From contig NZ_JABBCH010000015.1 of assembly GCF_012952295.1 (NCBI RefSeq), positions 29,068 to 93,067 of the forward strand: 64,000 bases of DNA. The letters run 5' to 3'. Of the stretch, positions 1 to 8,903 are shown in pieces. The position numbers and the translations under genes were made by a program. The stretch's first letter is position 1. The number at the start of each line of letters is the position of its first letter. A model generated the notes under the pieces. The model searched no databases, had not been told where the DNA came from, and saw only the letters and a list, made by a program, of their open reading frames with translations. Source of the DNA: Crystallibacter degradans (GTDB lineage: Bacteria > Actinomycetota > Actinomycetes > Actinomycetales > Micrococcaceae).

Positions 1-554
1 CCACCATAGCTCAAGGCGGTGTTCAGCTGGGCGAACTCCTGTGCGGGATAGATCTGCCCGGTTTGGGGATCCTCGCAGGTGGGAATGTCGGTCAGCAAGT
101 CCCGCGGCAGGCTGACCACGGTCACCCGCTCCCGGTCCGCGGACAGGTTCATCAGCATCATGACATCGGAGTTGCCTTTGCCGTCGGACGAAGGGTCCTT
201 GCCGTAGGCACCGTCTGTATTGGCCCTGGAATCGGTGCCCAGAATGAGGATCTGGACCGGGTCGGTGCTCAGATCCACGGGCAGACCGGTGGCCCCGGTA
301 CCCAGGTTCAGGGGCTCGGCCGTAAGGCTGGCGCGCAGACCCATGACCTTTACGACGACGACGCCGATTCCTGCGATCAATGCGCAGGCCAGAACCACCG
401 CAACGATTTTCAGCCAACCCATGCGCTTGGAGGAGCGCAGATGCCGGGCGGTGTCGCGCCGGGGTTGGAGTGTCTGCTCCCCACGTGCAGGGTGATCAGG
501 CGCACGGCCTTCCTGGAACAGTGGATCATCACTGGAACTGCCGCGACGACCCAC
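1..554 (-). CDS. LytR-CpsA-Psr (LCP) family protein, 5' part only
   Basis: This is the N-terminal part of an LCP-family enzyme; the rest lies beyond the left edge. LCP proteins transfer undecaprenyl-linked glycopolymers such as teichoic acids or arabinogalactan onto peptidoglycan outside the membrane. Translation shows about 45 basic and polar cytoplasmic residues, one membrane helix beginning MGWLKIVAVVLACALIAGIG, and then the start of the LCP domain with ILILGTDSR, a DVMMLMNLS stretch and VVSLPRDLLTDIP. The arginines and aspartates of these motifs bind the pyrophosphate and metal in the family. The GTG start at 554 was chosen because a purine-rich GAGGGGGAA lies just upstream and the next in-frame codon further up is already near a stop. 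The polymer substrate cannot be told from this fragment. Confidence 0.85.
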   Translation of the reverse strand, partial: MGRRGSSSDDPLFQEGRAPDHPARGEQTLQPRRDTARHLRSSKRMGWLKIVAVVLACALIAGIGVVVVKVMGLRASLTAEPLNLGTGATGLPVDLSTDPVQILILGTDSRANTDGAYGKDPSSDGKGNSDVMMLMNLSADRERVTVVSLPRDLLTDIPTCEDPQTGQIYPAQEFAQLNTALSYG

Positions 555-636
555 GGATGTTCCCCCTCACTACGGTTAAGTCAATAGATTGCTACACATA
601 TTACGGGCAGAAGCCGTGGAAAGTTCCCCCGGTCTG

Positions 637-1605
637 CTAGAAGCCGAGCCGTACCAGCTGTTTCGGGTCCCGTTGCCAGTCCTTGGCGATTTTCACATGA
701 AGATCAAGATATACCCGCGTACCCAACAGTGCCTCAATGCCACGCCGTGCTTTGGTGCCGACATCGCGAAGCCGGGCGCCGCCCTTCCCGATGATGATGG
801 CCTTCTGGCTGGAACGTTCGACGAAGAGGTTGACCCGGACATCCAGCAACGGGTTGTCCTCACTGCGCCCCTCACGCGGAACGATCTCTTCCACCACCAC
901 GGCCAAAGAGTGCGGCAGTTCGTCCCGGACTCCCTCCAAAGCAGCCTCGCGGATCAGCTCGGCGACCATCACGGCCTCGGGCTCATCGGTCAACTCACCG
1001 TCGGGATATAGCGGCGGTGACAGCGGCATGCGGGAAATCAACACATTGTTAACCGTGTCGACCTGGAAACCGTCGGCTGCCGAGACCGGAACGACGTCGG
1101 CAAAGCCATCCGGAAAGACCTCAGCGCCCAGCGCGGTGACGGCCAGCAGCTGCTCCGCCAGGGCCGCGCGGTCCACCAGATCAGTCTTGGTAACCAGCGC
1201 GATGACAGGCTTGTTCGCCAGTGCGGCCAGCTGGTTGGCGATAAAGCGGTCGCCGGGACCGATCTTTTCATTTGCAGGAAGGCAGAAGCCGATCGCATCC
1301 ACCTCGGAGAGTGTGTCGGCGACCAGATCGTTCAGACGCTGCCCCAGCAGCGTCCGAGGCCGGTGCAATCCCGGGGTATCCACCAGCACCAGCTGGGCAT
1401 CCTCGCGGTGCACAATACCGCGGATGGTGTGCCTGGTGGTCTGCGGCTTGGCAGAGGTGATGGCCACCTTTTGCCCGACCAACGCGTTGGTCAGTGTCGA
1501 TTTGCCGGCGTTCGGCCGCCCCACGAGCGAGACGAAACCGGCGCGATAATTCTCCGGCCAGCCTTCGGTTGCCATGGCAACTACTTTGCCTTTGTTTGGA
1601 CTCAT
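637..1605 (-). CDS. era: GTPase Era
   Basis: Era is a GTP-binding protein that assists 16S rRNA maturation and 30S assembly. The 322-residue product carries GRPNAGKS (G1, about residues 29-36), DTPG (G3, 76-79), TKTD (G4, 139-142) and a C-terminal KH RNA-binding domain with IIGKGG. The ATG at 1605 overlaps the stop of the upstream CBS-domain gene as ATGA, which supports translational coupling. An ATG ten codons further in (1575) is a possible alternative. It is the last gene of phoH-ybeY-CBS gene-era, a common actinobacterial order; ybeY and era both act in late small-subunit maturation. Confidence 0.97.
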   Translation of the reverse strand: MSPNKGKVVAMATEGWPENYRAGFVSLVGRPNAGKSTLTNALVGQKVAITSAKPQTTRHTIRGIVHREDAQLVLVDTPGLHRPRTLLGQRLNDLVADTLSEVDAIGFCLPANEKIGPGDRFIANQLAALANKPVIALVTKTDLVDRAALAEQLLAVTALGAEVFPDGFADVVPVSAADGFQVDTVNNVLISRMPLSPPLYPDGELTDEPEAVMVAELIREAALEGVRDELPHSLAVVVEEIVPREGRSEDNPLLDVRVNLFVERSSQKAIIIGKGGARLRDVGTKARRGIEALLGTRVYLDLHVKIAKDWQRDPKQLVRLGF

Positions 1606-2945
1606 CGTTCTGTCTCCGATTCCGCACCTGCGGGTGCCTGGCTGGCGGCAGCGGCGCCGTTGTCGGCAGCCGCTGAATTCTCTTGGTGTGTGGGTGGCTG
1701 AAACCAAACAAGGACATGCGAGACGCGGTTCCGCCTGCCTTCAAGCCGCTCGGCGTACAGGTGGAGCCCGTCGATCTCCACCTGGCTACCCACGATGGGG
1801 ACCCGCCCCAGGGTTTTGGCCAGCAATCCGCCCACTGTATCGACTTCCTCGTCGTCCAGATCCAGATCGAAGAGTTCGCCGACGTCGTCAATGCTGGTAC
1901 GTGCGCTGATCAAGTATCGCCCGTCCGGCTGCGGCTCGATTTCGGGGCTCTCGGAATCATACTCGTCGACAATTTCGCCGACGATTTCCTCAATCAAGTC
2001 TTCCAGAGTGACCAGACCGGCAGTGCCCCCGTATTCGTCGATGACGATAGCCACGTGGGTAGACTCACGCTGCAGTTCCTTGAGCAGATCGCTGACCGCT
2101 TTTGACTCCGGCACATACCGTACGTCACGCGACGCTTCATCAACCATGGTCGATGCCGCCGTTCCAGGCCTCGAATGCAGCCGGGCGGCTACGTCCTTCA
2201 AATAGAGGATACCGCGCACCTGGTCCGCGTTCTCCCCGATGACGGGAATGCGGGAATATCCCGAGCGCAGAAACAGGGACATCGCCTGCTGCAGGGTAGA
2301 TCCGGAATCGATAGTGAGCATGTCGGTGCGCGGCACCATCACGGCACGGACCTTGGTATCTCCGAGTTCGAACACCGAGTGGATGAGCTCCGCTTCCGCG
2401 TCTTCGATCATTTCAGCCTCGCTGGCACGATCCACAAGGTCGCGGAACTCCTCCTCTGAGAAGAACGCGGCATCTGCCCGTGGAGCGTTCGGCGCGATCG
2501 CGCTGCCCAGACGCACGAGCCAACCTGGTACCGGTCCGAGAATTCCGCAAAGGAAGCGTATGGCGGGAGCCGTCGCCTTAACCACTGCGGGAGCGTGAAT
2601 GCGGCCAAACTGGCGTGGGGAAACACCCACCAGCACGAAGCCCACCGCCGCCATGGTCACTGTGGCGAGCAGCCCCGCCATCCAGATGTTATCCAGCAGG
2701 TCATGGAAAAGCAGGGCGACTGCTACCGCGCCTGCCATTTCAAACCAGACACGCCAGAACCGCAGGGCGTGCATGTGGGCTACCGGCGCTTGGAGCACCA
2801 TAGCCAACGTACGTACGCGCCCGCTGGCCAGCAGCTGTTCCGCTTCCTGCCTCGGCAGGTAGGTAAAGGCTGCCTCAGCGGCGGTAAGTACTGCCGCGAA
2901 GAGCGTAAAGGCCAGCGCCATGCCGGCCAGGGAGCCAATGATCAA
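1602..2945 (-). CDS. Hemolysin/CorC-type CNNM and CBS domain membrane protein
   Basis: The 447-residue product has an N-terminal CNNM/DUF21 membrane domain (several hydrophobic segments in about the first 150 residues), a tandem CBS pair (around residues 200-330, with VMVPRTDMLTID and IVIDEYGGTAGLVTLEDLIEEIVGEI) and a C-terminal CorC/HlyC domain. Relatives bind adenosyl ligands through the CBS pair and are linked to magnesium or cobalt export; the old name hemolysin has little support. It overlaps ybeY by ATGA at its start and era by ATGA at its end, so the three are translationally coupled. The transported ion is not deducible here. Confidence 0.93.
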   Translation of the reverse strand: MIIGSLAGMALAFTLFAAVLTAAEAAFTYLPRQEAEQLLASGRVRTLAMVLQAPVAHMHALRFWRVWFEMAGAVAVALLFHDLLDNIWMAGLLATVTMAAVGFVLVGVSPRQFGRIHAPAVVKATAPAIRFLCGILGPVPGWLVRLGSAIAPNAPRADAAFFSEEEFRDLVDRASEAEMIEDAEAELIHSVFELGDTKVRAVMVPRTDMLTIDSGSTLQQAMSLFLRSGYSRIPVIGENADQVRGILYLKDVAARLHSRPGTAASTMVDEASRDVRYVPESKAVSDLLKELQRESTHVAIVIDEYGGTAGLVTLEDLIEEIVGEIVDEYDSESPEIEPQPDGRYLISARTSIDDVGELFDLDLDDEEVDTVGGLLAKTLGRVPIVGSQVEIDGLHLYAERLEGRRNRVSHVLVWFQPPTHQENSAAADNGAAAASQAPAGAESETER

Positions 2946-3415
2946 CGCGTGGTCTCCGTGGGCGCGTCCTTGCCCAGGAACGCAGCCAGCAGTTGCCGTT
3001 GGAGGGAAAACATTTCCTGCTCCTCGTCCGGCTCGGCGTGGTCGTAGCCGAGCAGGTGCAGAAGGCCGTGGGTGGCCAGCAGCAGCATCTCCTCGCCAAT
3101 ACTGTGGCCTGCCTTTTGGGCCTGCTCATCCGCGACCTGCGGGCAGATCACAATGTCACCAAGGACCCCGGCGGGACTGGGCTGCGCAGCCGTGCCCGGC
3201 CGCAGCTCGTCCATGGGAAAGGAGAGCACGTCCGTGGGACCCGGTTCGTCCATCCATTCGATGTGCAGCCGTTCCATGGCGTCCGTGTCGACCAGGATGA
3301 TGGAGAGTTCGGCTTCCGGGTGCACATAGAGGCTTTCGAGCACGAAGCGGCCGAGACGGCCCAGGCCGGCTTCGTCGGCGTCGTACTCTGTCTCGTTGTT
3401 GACTTCGATTGCCAC
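2942..3415 (-). CDS. ybeY: Endoribonuclease YbeY, rRNA maturation factor
   Basis: YbeY is a zinc-dependent single-strand endoribonuclease acting in 16S rRNA 3'-end maturation and ribosome quality control. The 157-residue product has the hallmark H-x3-H-x5-H zinc motif (H116, H120, H126 in THGLLHLLGYDH) and the conserved TDVLSFPMDE and GDIVI blocks. It sits between phoH and the CBS-domain gene, four bases downstream of the phoH stop and overlapping the next start, the usual phoH-ybeY pairing in bacteria. Confidence 0.97.
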   Translation of the reverse strand: MAIEVNNETEYDADEAGLGRLGRFVLESLYVHPEAELSIILVDTDAMERLHIEWMDEPGPTDVLSFPMDELRPGTAAQPSPAGVLGDIVICPQVADEQAQKAGHSIGEEMLLLATHGLLHLLGYDHAEPDEEQEMFSLQRQLLAAFLGKDAPTETTR

Positions 3416-3418
3416 GTG

Positions 3419-4456
3419 CTAGCTCTCCTGTTCCGTCCGCCGGCGCCGGGCTGTCGAGGGCTTGCGGTGTTCGTCGTCCCAACGGCCATAGGCGGTTACG
3501 ATGTCGCTGACCAGACGATGCCTGACCACATCCGTAGCCTCGAGCATGGAGAAATTGACGTCATCCACACCTTGCAGGATTTCACTGACGATCTTGAGTC
3601 CGGAGCTCGTGCCGCCCGGAAGGTCAATCTGCGTGACATCGCCCGTAACTACCATTTTCGAGCCGAATCCGAGCCGCGTCAGGAACATCTTCATCTGTTC
3701 CGGCGTGGTGTTCTGCGCTTCATCCAAAATAATGAACGCATCGTTGAGGGTCCGGCCGCGCATATAGGCCAATGGTGCGACCTCAATGGTGCCCGCTGCC
3801 ATCAACCGGGGAATGGAATCCGGATCCATCATGTCGTGCAGGGCATCATAGAGCGGACGCAGGTAGGGGTCGATCTTGTCGCTGAGCGTTCCGGGCAGGA
3901 AGCCGAGCCGCTCCCCCGCTTCAACGGCCGGACGCGTCAGGATGATCCGGTTGACTTCCTTGTGCTGCAGAGCCTGGACCGCTTTGGCCATCGCCAGATA
4001 CGTCTTGCCCGTACCGGCCGGGCCGATCCCAAAGACAATGGTGTTGTCGTCGATGGCGTCCACATAGTTCTTCTGATTCAGCGTCTTCGGACGGATGGTC
4101 CGTCCACGCGAGGAAAGAATGTTCAGCGTCAGCACTTCGGCCGGCCTGGCAACAGATTGCTCGCTGAGCATTCGCAGCAGCTGCGCAACTACCTGCGGCG
4201 ACACATGCGTGTCATTGGCGGCCAGCGTGCGGATCTCCTCCAGTAGGCGCTCCGTACGGTCGACGACGGCGGGCGGGCCGGAGATGGACAGCTCGTTGCC
4301 GCGTACATGCAGATTCACGTCGCTGAACTCGGATTCTATGAGCCGGAGCACCTCATCCTGGGCTCCGAGTGCCTTGACCATATGTTCCGACGATTCAAAG
4401 TGGATGGAACGGTTACTGGATCCGAGCGGATCCACATCCAGACGTGTTTCCGACAT
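3419..4456 (-). CDS. PhoH family protein (PhoH-like ATPase)
   Basis: This is a 345-residue P-loop ATPase related to superfamily 1 helicases. A KH-like N-terminal part (about 1-110) precedes the PhoH domain with Walker A GPAGTGKT (145-152), TRPAVEAGERLGFLPG (174-190) and Walker B FIILDEAQNT (241-250). PhoH-like proteins are tied genetically to RNA metabolism and to YbeY, its neighbour here, but their exact role is unsettled. It is the first gene of the phoH-ybeY-CBS gene-era run, and its promoter should lie in the roughly 290-bp divergent gap to the lipoprotein gene. Confidence 0.94.
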   Translation of the reverse strand: MSETRLDVDPLGSSNRSIHFESSEHMVKALGAQDEVLRLIESEFSDVNLHVRGNELSISGPPAVVDRTERLLEEIRTLAANDTHVSPQVVAQLLRMLSEQSVARPAEVLTLNILSSRGRTIRPKTLNQKNYVDAIDDNTIVFGIGPAGTGKTYLAMAKAVQALQHKEVNRIILTRPAVEAGERLGFLPGTLSDKIDPYLRPLYDALHDMMDPDSIPRLMAAGTIEVAPLAYMRGRTLNDAFIILDEAQNTTPEQMKMFLTRLGFGSKMVVTGDVTQIDLPGGTSSGLKIVSEILQGVDDVNFSMLEATDVVRHRLVSDIVTAYGRWDDEHRKPSTARRRRTEQES

Positions 4457-4744
4457 AAAGCGGCCGGCAGGCCTTCCATCTCCCCTTAGCTAGTACGACT
4501 GTTGTGTGGGTTTGCTATACATCTCAATGCTACGGCAACGGCCGGATGTCGTTCCCGAAATCCATGCATGACCGGTAGATATCGATCCTGTCTCAATCGT
4601 GCATCAGTCCGGTTGAGAGACGGGCCAACCGCGCGTCGCGACGCCGGCAGTATGCCAAGCTGGTTTTTCAGGTACCGACAGGTGCCGCCATCAGACTTCC
4701 ATTCGCGTTCAGGACGCCGCCATGAGTTGAGGAGGAATCCGGTC

Positions 4745-5713
4745 ATTTCCACCGAGCAGCACCACCGGCCGCACCACGCAGCCCCGCGCCGATTCCGCGC
4801 GTGGCTGGCAGTGTTGACCCTTGGCTCCATGGTCATGATTGGTTGCACGCCTTCAGGGAACGGCCCGAACGGCCAGACTTCCATGCCGGCCAGCAGCGGC
4901 CAGCCGACCACTCAGAGCAGTCCCCTGGTGACCAGCGCTCCGGTTGAAACATTGCAAAGTACCGCTCTTTCCCCGGTCTACTGGCTGGGCACGAATGCCG
5001 AAACCGTGTTCCTCTACCGCGAGTTCCGCGAAGCGGAGGATCTTGGTGATCCGATCACTAGTGCCGTCAGTGCGGTCACCAAGCTGCAGCCGCTGGACCC
5101 GGACTATTTCAATCCCTGGCAGCCGGCGTCCAAGGTCGGGGCCTCCATCACCAACGGATCCGTCATTACGCTGGACATCTCCTCCGACGCGTTCAAGGCC
5201 GACGTGGACGCCGGAATTGCGGAACGTGCCGTGCAGCAGTTGGTCTACACCGCAACCGCGGCAGCTGCTAATGCCGGTTTGAGTACCGCGGAAAACCCGC
5301 TCGACGTCGTCATCCTGGTTGACGGACATTCCGGCTACAAGGCATTCGGCCATGTGGAGCTCGGCGAGCCGATGTCCCGAGACGCTAATCTCAGTGCACC
5401 GATCTGGATCATTGATCCACAGCAAGGGGCCACCACTGAAGGACGAGTGGAAGTCTATGGGCGCGGCGTTGCCTTTGAATCCCAATTGTCCTGGCGCATT
5501 TCACGGCTGGAGTCGGCAGAAGACACCGGTGAAGGAACCATCGTCGAAGAGGGTACGGTGCAGGTTGACTCGGCTGCAGGTGAAACCGGTGAGTTCCGGT
5601 TCAGCCAGGAGCTTGACCCTGGCACATACCGGGTCATGGTCTTCCACCAGGACATGAGCGGCCGTACCGAAGAGCCTCAGAATGCGGACAGTAAGGCTTT
5701 CACGGTCAGGTAA
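4745..5713 (+). CDS. Putative lipoprotein with GerMN/Gmad2-like domains, non-standard start
   Basis: This is a secreted lipoprotein. The N-terminus has a basic region, a hydrophobic stretch and a lipobox ending MIGC, then a Ser/Thr/Pro-rich linker. The middle (YWLGTNAETVFLYREF to VDGHSGYKAFG) resembles the GerMN domain and the C-terminal part (APIWIIDPQQGATTEGRVEVYGRGVAFES to GTYRVMVFHQD) the Gmad2 immunoglobulin-like domain; the function of both outside spore formers is unclear. The start is unusual. A perfect AGGAGG lies at 4730-4735, but the in-frame codons at the right distance are GTC (4742) and ATT (4745). The only standard in-frame starts nearby are TTG at 4727, which would overlap the Shine-Dalgarno, and GTG at 4682 without one. 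The coordinates use ATT; the stop is certain. Confidence 0.8.
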   Translation: MSTEQHHRPHHAAPRRFRAWLAVLTLGSMVMIGCTPSGNGPNGQTSMPASSGQPTTQSSPLVTSAPVETLQSTALSPVYWLGTNAETVFLYREFREAEDLGDPITSAVSAVTKLQPLDPDYFNPWQPASKVGASITNGSVITLDISSDAFKADVDAGIAERAVQQLVYTATAAAANAGLSTAENPLDVVILVDGHSGYKAFGHVELGEPMSRDANLSAPIWIIDPQQGATTEGRVEVYGRGVAFESQLSWRISRLESAEDTGEGTIVEEGTVQVDSAAGETGEFRFSQELDPGTYRVMVFHQDMSGRTEEPQNADSKAFTVR

Positions 5714-5729
5714 GCGGGCCAGGCGGCGT

Positions 5730-6500
5730 TCAGTTCCAGCGGCCCAGCCGCTCGCTGAGCAGCGCGACGGCGGCCGGCCCGGCAGTTGAGGACCTGAGCA
5801 CATGCGGTCCCAGGATCACTGGCACCGCCCCGGCCTCACGCATCTGCTCAACCTCGCGATGACTCATGCCGCCCTCGGGCCCAACAATCATGAGAATGCT
5901 CTGCTCCAGGGCTGGTTCTGATTCCAACCCACTTCTTTGAACCGCTTCTGCCAGTGACAGCCGCGCGTCCTCATGGAGGATCAGCGCTAACCTGCTCTCG
6001 CCGATACGTCCACAAAGCGATTTCAAATCAACCAGCGGCGCCACGTCAGGGACGGTGGCGCGGCGCGCTTGCTTCGCGGCGGACCGGACCGTCGATTCCC
6101 ACTTCGCCATCCCCTTGGCAGCCTTGGCGTCGCGCCAGCGGACAATGCTCCGTTCGGCCTGCCAGGGAACAACCTCGTCCACACCCAGTTCAGTGGCAGC
6201 TTCGATTGCGAGTTCGTCACGGTCGCCCTTGGCCAAGGCCTGGACGAGCGTCAGCCGGAAGGGTGCCGGCGGCTCCGGGGCAACGGTCTCGACGGAGACG
6301 GTCAGGCTCTCCGTACCCGTCGAGACGACCGTTCCCGAAAGCCGCATGCCCCGTCCGTCAACGACGTCCACGCTCTCGCCGGGGCTCAGGCGCTTAACCG
6401 CGACAGCATGCCTGGCTTCGGCACCGACTAAGACAAATTCCTCACCGGACGCCACCGCTGCCAGTGCTCCAGGTTCGGTGAAGAAAACGGGATTGGTCAC
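5730..6500 (-). CDS. rsmE: 16S rRNA (uracil1498-N3)-methyltransferase
   Basis: RsmE uses S-adenosylmethionine to methylate U1498 of 16S rRNA. The 256-residue product has the N-terminal PUA-like part (MTNPVFFTEPGAL, EARHAVAVKRLSPGE) and the C-terminal SPOUT knot with the SAM-binding blocks IVGPEGGMSHREVE and LGPHVLRSSTAGPAAVALL. It begins two bases after the dnaJ stop, so it is translated from the hrcA-dnaJ-rsmE heat-shock transcript, a linkage frequent in Gram-positives. It converges on the lipoprotein gene with a 16-bp gap and no visible terminator. Confidence 0.96.
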   Translation of the reverse strand: MTNPVFFTEPGALAAVASGEEFVLVGAEARHAVAVKRLSPGESVDVVDGRGMRLSGTVVSTGTESLTVSVETVAPEPPAPFRLTLVQALAKGDRDELAIEAATELGVDEVVPWQAERSIVRWRDAKAAKGMAKWESTVRSAAKQARRATVPDVAPLVDLKSLCGRIGESRLALILHEDARLSLAEAVQRSGLESEPALEQSILMIVGPEGGMSHREVEQMREAGAVPVILGPHVLRSSTAGPAAVALLSERLGRWN

Positions 6501-6502
6501 TG

Positions 6503-7630
6503 TTAGAGATTGCCGAGCTTGTCCCGCAGCCGGGCAAACACGCCGCTGCCGCTGCCCGCAAGCTTGCCTTCAGTGAACTGCTCGCCGCGCGACGCTGCGA
6601 GCTGGCGCAGCAGCTCCTCCTGCTCGGAATCGAGTCTGGTAGGCGTTTCCACGTGAACATGGACCTTCAGATCGCCGCGGCCGTAGCCCCGCAGATGCGT
6701 TACGCCGAGCCCCTTGAGGGTGATGATCTCGCCGGCCTGGGTACCGGGCTTGATGTTCAGCGACTGCGTCCCGTCGAACGTGTCCATGTCCACATCGGTA
6801 CCGAGGGCCGCAGCCGTCATCGGTACCGCCATCGTCACATGGAGGTCGTCGCCCTCACGGATGAAGTTCTTATCCGGGGCAACACGGATCTCGACGTAGA
6901 GGTCGCCCTGCGGGCCACCTGCCGTACCTGATTCGCCCTGCCCGGCCAGCTGGATCCGGGTGCCCGTTCCGACACCTGCCGGAATTTTGATGGTCAGGGA
7001 GCGGCGGCTGCGGATGCGGCCCTCGCCATTACATTCATTGCACGGGTCGGGGATGATCGTGCCGAATCCCTGGCAGCTTCCGCAGGGAGCGGCGGTCATA
7101 ACCTGCCCCAGGATGGAGCGCACGGCACGCTGTACTTGGCCCGAGCCGCCGCAGATGTCGCAGGTCCGCGGGCTGGTGCCGGGACGGCAGCAGCTGCCGT
7201 CGCACGTAGGGCAAACGACGGCGGTGTCCACTTCGATCTTCTTGTTGACGCCGAATACGGCATCCTTGAGATCGATGCGGACATTGATCAGCGCGTCCTG
7301 TCCGCGGCGCGTGCGCGAAGGGGGTCCGGCACTGCCCTGCCCACCGAAGAAGGTTTCGAAAATATCCTGGAAGGCGAACCCAGCACCCGAATAACCGCCG
7401 CCGAAGCCGCTGTCTGTGCCGTTCTCATTGCCTGTGGTGTCATAGACCCGCCGCTTCTGCGGGTCCGACAGCACCTCGTAGGCATGGCTGACCTGCTTGA
7501 ATTGTTCTGCAGCCTCCGGCCCGGTGTTCACATCAGGGTGGAGCTTGCGGGCCAGCTTCCGATAGGCCTTCTTGATTTCCTCAGCAGTGGCATCGCGGCT
7601 GACACCGAGTACGTCGTAGTGGTTGCTCAC
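6503..7630 (-). CDS. dnaJ: Molecular chaperone DnaJ (HrcA-linked copy)
   Basis: This is a 375-residue type I J-protein that stimulates DnaK ATPase. It has a J domain (about 1-65, HPD at 31-33), a Gly/Phe-rich segment (72-105) and four zinc-binding cysteine pairs: C140/C143, C157/C160, C183/C186 and C197/C200. The first pair reads CPTCDGSC, with the usual last glycine replaced. The C-terminal substrate-binding domain follows. Actinobacteria typically carry two dnaJ genes, one with dnaK-grpE and one with hrcA; the position after hrcA marks this as the second type (dnaJ2). Confidence 0.96.
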   Translation of the reverse strand: MSNHYDVLGVSRDATAEEIKKAYRKLARKLHPDVNTGPEAAEQFKQVSHAYEVLSDPQKRRVYDTTGNENGTDSGFGGGYSGAGFAFQDIFETFFGGQGSAGPPSRTRRGQDALINVRIDLKDAVFGVNKKIEVDTAVVCPTCDGSCCRPGTSPRTCDICGGSGQVQRAVRSILGQVMTAAPCGSCQGFGTIIPDPCNECNGEGRIRSRRSLTIKIPAGVGTGTRIQLAGQGESGTAGGPQGDLYVEIRVAPDKNFIREGDDLHVTMAVPMTAAALGTDVDMDTFDGTQSLNIKPGTQAGEIITLKGLGVTHLRGYGRGDLKVHVHVETPTRLDSEQEELLRQLAASRGEQFTEGKLAGSGSGVFARLRDKLGNL

Positions 7631-7708
7631 CTTGTATTACTTCTCTTCCTGGGAATCGGTTGCGGACAGCGGCTCCCGCTGTCCATGTGCTGCTGGTTGG
7701 CCGGCTGC

Positions 7709-8722
7709 CTATCCGGCAAGGATCCGTGACAAATAACGGGCTACGGCACGCACGGCGGCCATAGTAGTCGGATAATCCATCCGGGTTGGACCGAGGATGC
7801 CCAGCTTGGCTGAAGAACCCGGACCATAGCCGGTTGCGACCACGGACGTTTCCGCCAACGAGCCGTACGGGTTCTCGTGCCCAATGCGTACGGAAATCCC
7901 GTGCGCGTCCTGCTGCATCTCCGACAGCAGGCGGAGCAGGACCACCTGTTCCTCGAGTGCCTCGAGAATGGGTCCGATACTCAACGGGAAATCCATGGTG
8001 GAACGGGCCAGATTGGCTGTGCCGGCCATGAGGATACGCTCCTCCTGTGTGGCTGCAGCAAGACTTTCCAAGGCCGCTGAAAGTGGTGGCACGATAGCCT
8101 CGGTGCCGGGCCTGGCGTCCTTCAATCCGTTCCGGAGCAGCCCGCCCACCGAATCCAGGGGGTGCCCGGCCAACTCTGAGAGATAGGCCGATCGGAGATC
8201 GGATAATTCTTCATCCGTGACGGGATCAGGCAGGGAAATGACCCGCTGCTCAACTTTCCCGTTATCGGCAATCAGGACAACGAGGACCTGTTGCGGTGCG
8301 AGCAGGACAAACTCGATGTGCCTGGTGCAGGCCCGACCCAGCCGCGGATACTGGATCACTGCTACCTGATTGGTCAGCTGGGATAACAGCCTCACGGTGC
8401 GATCCATGACATCGTCCAGGTCGCCCGCGTTTTCGAGCAGGGCCTGGATAGCACGGCGTTCAGCGGAGGAGAGCGGCTTCACATCCGAAATCCGGTCCAC
8501 GAAGAGCCGGTAGCCCTTGTCCGTTGGAATGCGGCCGGCACTGGTGTGCGGAGCGACGATCAGGCCTTCTTCTTCGAGCGCAGCCATGTCATTGCGGATT
8601 GTGGCCGAGGAAACACCTAAATGGTGGCGGTCAACCAGTGCTTTGGACCCTACGGGTTCACGCGAATGCACGTAATCTTCCACGATAGCGCGCAGCACCT
8701 CTAGCCGACGGCCTTCGCTCAC
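7709..8722 (-). CDS. hrcA: Heat-inducible transcription repressor HrcA
   Basis: HrcA represses class I heat-shock genes by binding CIRCE operators; GroEL helps it fold, linking chaperone supply to repression. The 337-residue product has an N-terminal winged-helix DNA-binding part ([40 protein letters not shown]) and the GAF-like and inserted dimerization domains typical of the family. The GTG start at 8722 has an ideal AGGAGG six bases upstream. A CIRCE element lies about 43 bp upstream, so hrcA is autoregulated and controls dnaJ and rsmE behind it. Confidence 0.97.
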   Translation of the reverse strand: MSEGRRLEVLRAIVEDYVHSREPVGSKALVDRHHLGVSSATIRNDMAALEEEGLIVAPHTSAGRIPTDKGYRLFVDRISDVKPLSSAERRAIQALLENAGDLDDVMDRTVRLLSQLTNQVAVIQYPRLGRACTRHIEFVLLAPQQVLVVLIADNGKVEQRVISLPDPVTDEELSDLRSAYLSELAGHPLDSVGGLLRNGLKDARPGTEAIVPPLSAALESLAAATQEERILMAGTANLARSTMDFPLSIGPILEALEEQVVLLRLLSEMQQDAHGISVRIGHENPYGSLAETSVVATGYGPGSSAKLGILGPTRMDYPTTMAAVRAVARYLSRILAG

Positions 8723-8764
8723 TGGGCACCTCCTGATTTCGTACGGCTGCAGCAGACATGTCGG

Positions 8765-8791
8765 TTAGCACTCAACACGTCCAAGTGCTAA
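8765..8791. promoter_or_regulatory. CIRCE operator (HrcA binding site)
   Basis: The sequence is TTAGCACTC, nine bases (AACACGTCC), then AAGTGCTAA. This is the CIRCE consensus TTAGCACTC-N9-GAGTGCTAA with one mismatch (A for G at the first base of the right arm). It lies in the divergent gap between hrcA (start 8722, minus) and the DUF3097 gene (plus), so it surely controls hrcA and may also affect the plus-strand gene. Confidence 0.93.
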
Positions 8792-8903
8792 GTCTAATAC
8801 GTTTGGCACGTTGTTAGCATTGTCAGGCTGCCATGCACCTATCGGCGGCTCCGCTGATCGCCTGCAGCTACCCGAAAGCTGCATGACCGAAGGACTACAA
8901 CCG

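Noticed and set aside
4591..4618. Inverted repeat TCTCAA...TTGAGA between phoH and the lipoprotein gene
   Set aside because: Six-base arms 16 bases apart are expected by chance in a 290-bp gap and match no known operator.
8832..8885. Small frame MHLSAAPLIACSYPKAA before the DUF3097 gene, ending in ATGA at a possible start
   Set aside because: No Shine-Dalgarno and no bias in composition; it may be a chance frame, and the DUF3097 start at 8904 has its own Shine-Dalgarno.
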